A DNA stretch of 6,372 nucleotides from Prevotellaceae bacterium UBA1743 (GTDB lineage Bacteria; Bacteroidota; Bacteroidia; Bacteroidales; Bacteroidaceae), in the NCBI GenBank assembly GCA_002314945.1, contig DCHV01000066.1:1-6372 (forward strand), read 5' to 3'. The position numbers and the translations under genes were made by a program. The notes below the pieces were generated by a model that was not told where the DNA came from, did no database searches, and saw only the letters and a program-made list of their open reading frames with translations. This document shows positions 4,900 to 6,372 of this stretch, piece by piece (positions within the stretch are counted from its first letter, which is position 1; every line of letters starts with the position of its first letter).

Positions 4900-6240
4900 C
4901 TACAGCTCCAGTTTGTAGCCGTCGCGATACTGATAGTGCAACAACTTGGTGGCTTCCTCGTCGTTCATGAACTTCTGGACGATGGGGTTCCACTTGATGG
5001 GACGATTCAGCTCTATGGCGATATTGGCCAGGTTGCATACCGTACATGAAGAATGACCTGTCTCTACGGGTACATTGGGATCTATGCGTGAACGAATAGA
5101 GTTGGTGAAGATACCGTAGTGGCCTGCCTGAGTCTCGTAGGGAGCGTCGCTGGCACTTGTATTCTTCTTCATCTCGAACTTGCTGTTGCTGGTGGTGAAA
5201 GAGCCACGATGTACCTCGATAACACCTTCCTCGGCAAATACACGTACACCAGGATTGTTGTTGATATTCTCCTCGGTCATGATAATGCCATTGTCATACT
5301 TGAAGGTGAGCTCCTTGTAGAAATCATAGCCAGCGGGGATAATCTCCACAGGACCATTGTTATCCTTGCCGAGCATCCATTGTGCAATATCGAACATGTG
5401 AGCACCCCAGTCGGTCATCAAACCACCACCTGTGGGCTTGTACCAACGCCATGCACCCCACAGTTTCTCGTCCTCGGTATCACTTACGATAGGATCGAGG
5501 TCAGAATGATAGAATACGCTATCGCTCATCGGGCCAAGCCACTTGTCCCAGTTCAAGCCTGCAGGTATCTCCATCTTGGTGAGGGGAGTGGGGATAGGTG
5601 CACCTGAGTTGGGGTTCACGTTGCGGCCTACATAAACCTGTACGTGGTCAATCTGACCGAGAAGTCCCTCGCGGCACAAGTTGGCAGCATGGATGAATTC
5701 CTCGCAGGAACGCTGCATACTACCTACCTGAAGAATACGATTGTACTTGCGAACGGCCTTGCAGAGCATCTGTCCCTCGTAAACGGTAAGGGTGAGAGGT
5801 TTCTCCAGATATACGTCCTTGCCTGCCTTGCAAGCATCCATAGCCATGATACAGTGCTGGTGGTCGGGAGTAGCAATTACGACGGCATCTACGTCCTCGC
5901 GAGCGAGTACATCCTGATAGTCCTCGTACATATCTACCTTGACTTTCTTCTCGCCCTTCTTGGAGTAGAAATCACGCACGCGTTTCTCGAAGCGGCTACG
6001 CTTGATGTCATACACATCACATCCTGCTACGACGCGAACATCCTCCATGTTGATGAAGCCATTGAGCAGGTGCATACACTGCTGACCCAGGCCAATGAAT
6101 GCTATATTGATCTTGTCGTTGGCGGTAGTCTTCTTTTTCTTGCTGGCTGCAGGTGCGGTGTATGCATACACGCTGGGTGCTGCCATCATACCGGCAAGAC
6201 TCAAACCGGTTGTCTTGATGAAGTTTCTTCTTGAGAACAT
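4900..6240 (-). CDS. Tat-exported Gfo/Idh/MocA family oxidoreductase
   Basis: This 446-residue NAD(P)-dependent dehydrogenase-like protein is probably active on sugars or inositol-like polyols in the periplasm. The N-terminus SRRNFIK (3-9) is a textbook twin-arginine motif, followed by a hydrophobic stretch (GLSLAGMMAAPSVYA, 12-26) with likely cleavage after A26 or A28, so it would be exported folded with its cofactor. The Rossmann fold starts at INIAFIGLGQQC (44-55, GxG region) with D75 at the end of strand 2. ATPDHQH (123-129) and EKP (146-148) are the family's conserved nucleotide- and substrate-side motifs. The C-terminal alpha/beta domain carries GGGLMTDWGAHMFDIAQW (271-288), where H281 and D284 match the usual active-site pair. 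WDKWLGP (231-237) and WRWY (264-267) are typical of the Bacteroidetes subgroup. GH109 glycosidases share this fold, but nothing here specifically indicates GH109. Substrate is unassigned. The gene looks monocistronic and ends at the shared terminator. Confidence 0.92.
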   Translation of the reverse strand: MFSRRNFIKTTGLSLAGMMAAPSVYAYTAPAASKKKKTTANDKINIAFIGLGQQCMHLLNGFINMEDVRVVAGCDVYDIKRSRFEKRVRDFYSKKGEKKVKVDMYEDYQDVLAREDVDAVVIATPDHQHCIMAMDACKAGKDVYLEKPLTLTVYEGQMLCKAVRKYNRILQVGSMQRSCEEFIHAANLCREGLLGQIDHVQVYVGRNVNPNSGAPIPTPLTKMEIPAGLNWDKWLGPMSDSVFYHSDLDPIVSDTEDEKLWGAWRWYKPTGGGLMTDWGAHMFDIAQWMLGKDNNGPVEIIPAGYDFYKELTFKYDNGIIMTEENINNNPGVRVFAEEGVIEVHRGSFTTSNSKFEMKKNTSASDAPYETQAGHYGIFTNSIRSRIDPNVPVETGHSSCTVCNLANIAIELNRPIKWNPIVQKFMNDEEATKLLHYQYRDGYKLEL

Positions 6241-6322
6241 AGTCTTTTGTTTTAGTTGTTATTTAGTGAACTTTTTTGTCTCTTTTTCTGCGATTTCTAT
6301 TGAAAATAGCCCTATAATCCCA

Positions 6323-6330
6323 CAAATTTA
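6323..6330 (-). promoter_or_regulatory. Candidate -7 promoter element for the oxidoreductase gene
   Basis: On the minus strand, TAAATTTG matches TAnnTTTG and lies 82 bases upstream of the start codon at 6240, implying a leader of about 75 nucleotides. A TTTG directly upstream (6331-6334) is too close to act as the -33 box, and no TTTG occurs at the expected 20-base spacing. The bases just before the ATG are A-rich and lack a Shine-Dalgarno sequence. Confidence 0.35.
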
Positions 6331-6372
6331 CAAAGTATCTGCGAATCAACGAAGAGTTTCGCCTTCTTTTTT

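Noticed and set aside
5119..6234. Long plus-strand open frames (162 and 196 codons) antisense to the oxidoreductase gene
   Set aside because: The minus-strand frame has full Gfo/Idh/MocA motifs. The antisense translations show no recognisable domain and simply follow from the codon composition.
6341..6372. Hairpin GCGAA/TTCGC followed by a T-rich run at the window end
   Set aside because: The stem is only five pairs with a 12-base loop, and no plus-strand gene precedes it. It is too weak to call a terminator.

Overview
The window looks like chromosomal DNA from a gut or oral Bacteroidales bacterium, with a Prevotella-like genus most plausible. The grounds are two lipoproteins with short Bacteroidetes-type signal peptides, a FAS1 (fasciclin) lipoprotein, a Tat-exported Gfo/Idh/MocA oxidoreductase of the Bacteroidetes type, start codons without clear Shine-Dalgarno sequences, and promoter candidates matching the Bacteroides -7 (TAnnTTTG) and -33 (TTTG) elements. 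No marker gene allows a firmer placement.

Layout: (1) 111-1781 (+) encodes a 556-residue lipoprotein that looks like a TIM-barrel glycoside hydrolase of unassigned family, with a CWCPDC cysteine motif. (2) 1868-2430 (-) is an AT-rich pair of small genes, DUF4160 followed 5 bases later by DUF2442, a recurrent partnership that resembles a toxin-antitoxin or small two-protein module. A direct repeat brackets the pair (1811-1853 and 2592-2642). It is built from 8-bp CACAG-containing units, with four units on one side and five on the other. (3) 2431-2761 is intergenic: it holds the likely promoter of the DUF4160 pair, orphan hairpins, the second repeat copy, and a well-formed Bacteroides-type promoter reading right. 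(4) 2762-4813 (+) encodes a 683-residue lipoprotein with two FAS1 domains and a C-terminal beta-rich region. (5) 4832-4880 is a bidirectional intrinsic terminator. (6) 4900-6240 (-) encodes a 446-residue Gfo/Idh/MocA oxidoreductase with a twin-arginine signal, and its upstream region runs to the window end.

The three large genes are all predicted to be exported (cell-envelope lipoproteins or periplasmic). They fit glycan handling or surface adhesion, but they are not an obvious operon: each has its own upstream region and they lie in mixed orientations. No SusC/SusD pair, sigma/anti-sigma pair or hybrid two-component sensor is visible, so this is not a complete polysaccharide utilisation locus within the window. 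The most unusual structure is the AT-rich DUF4160/DUF2442 cassette between the direct repeats, which looks like an insertion between two unrelated GC-richer lipoprotein genes. I see no clear evidence of a wholly new system. The repeat-bracketed cassette and the unassigned hydrolase are the two things most worth following up.
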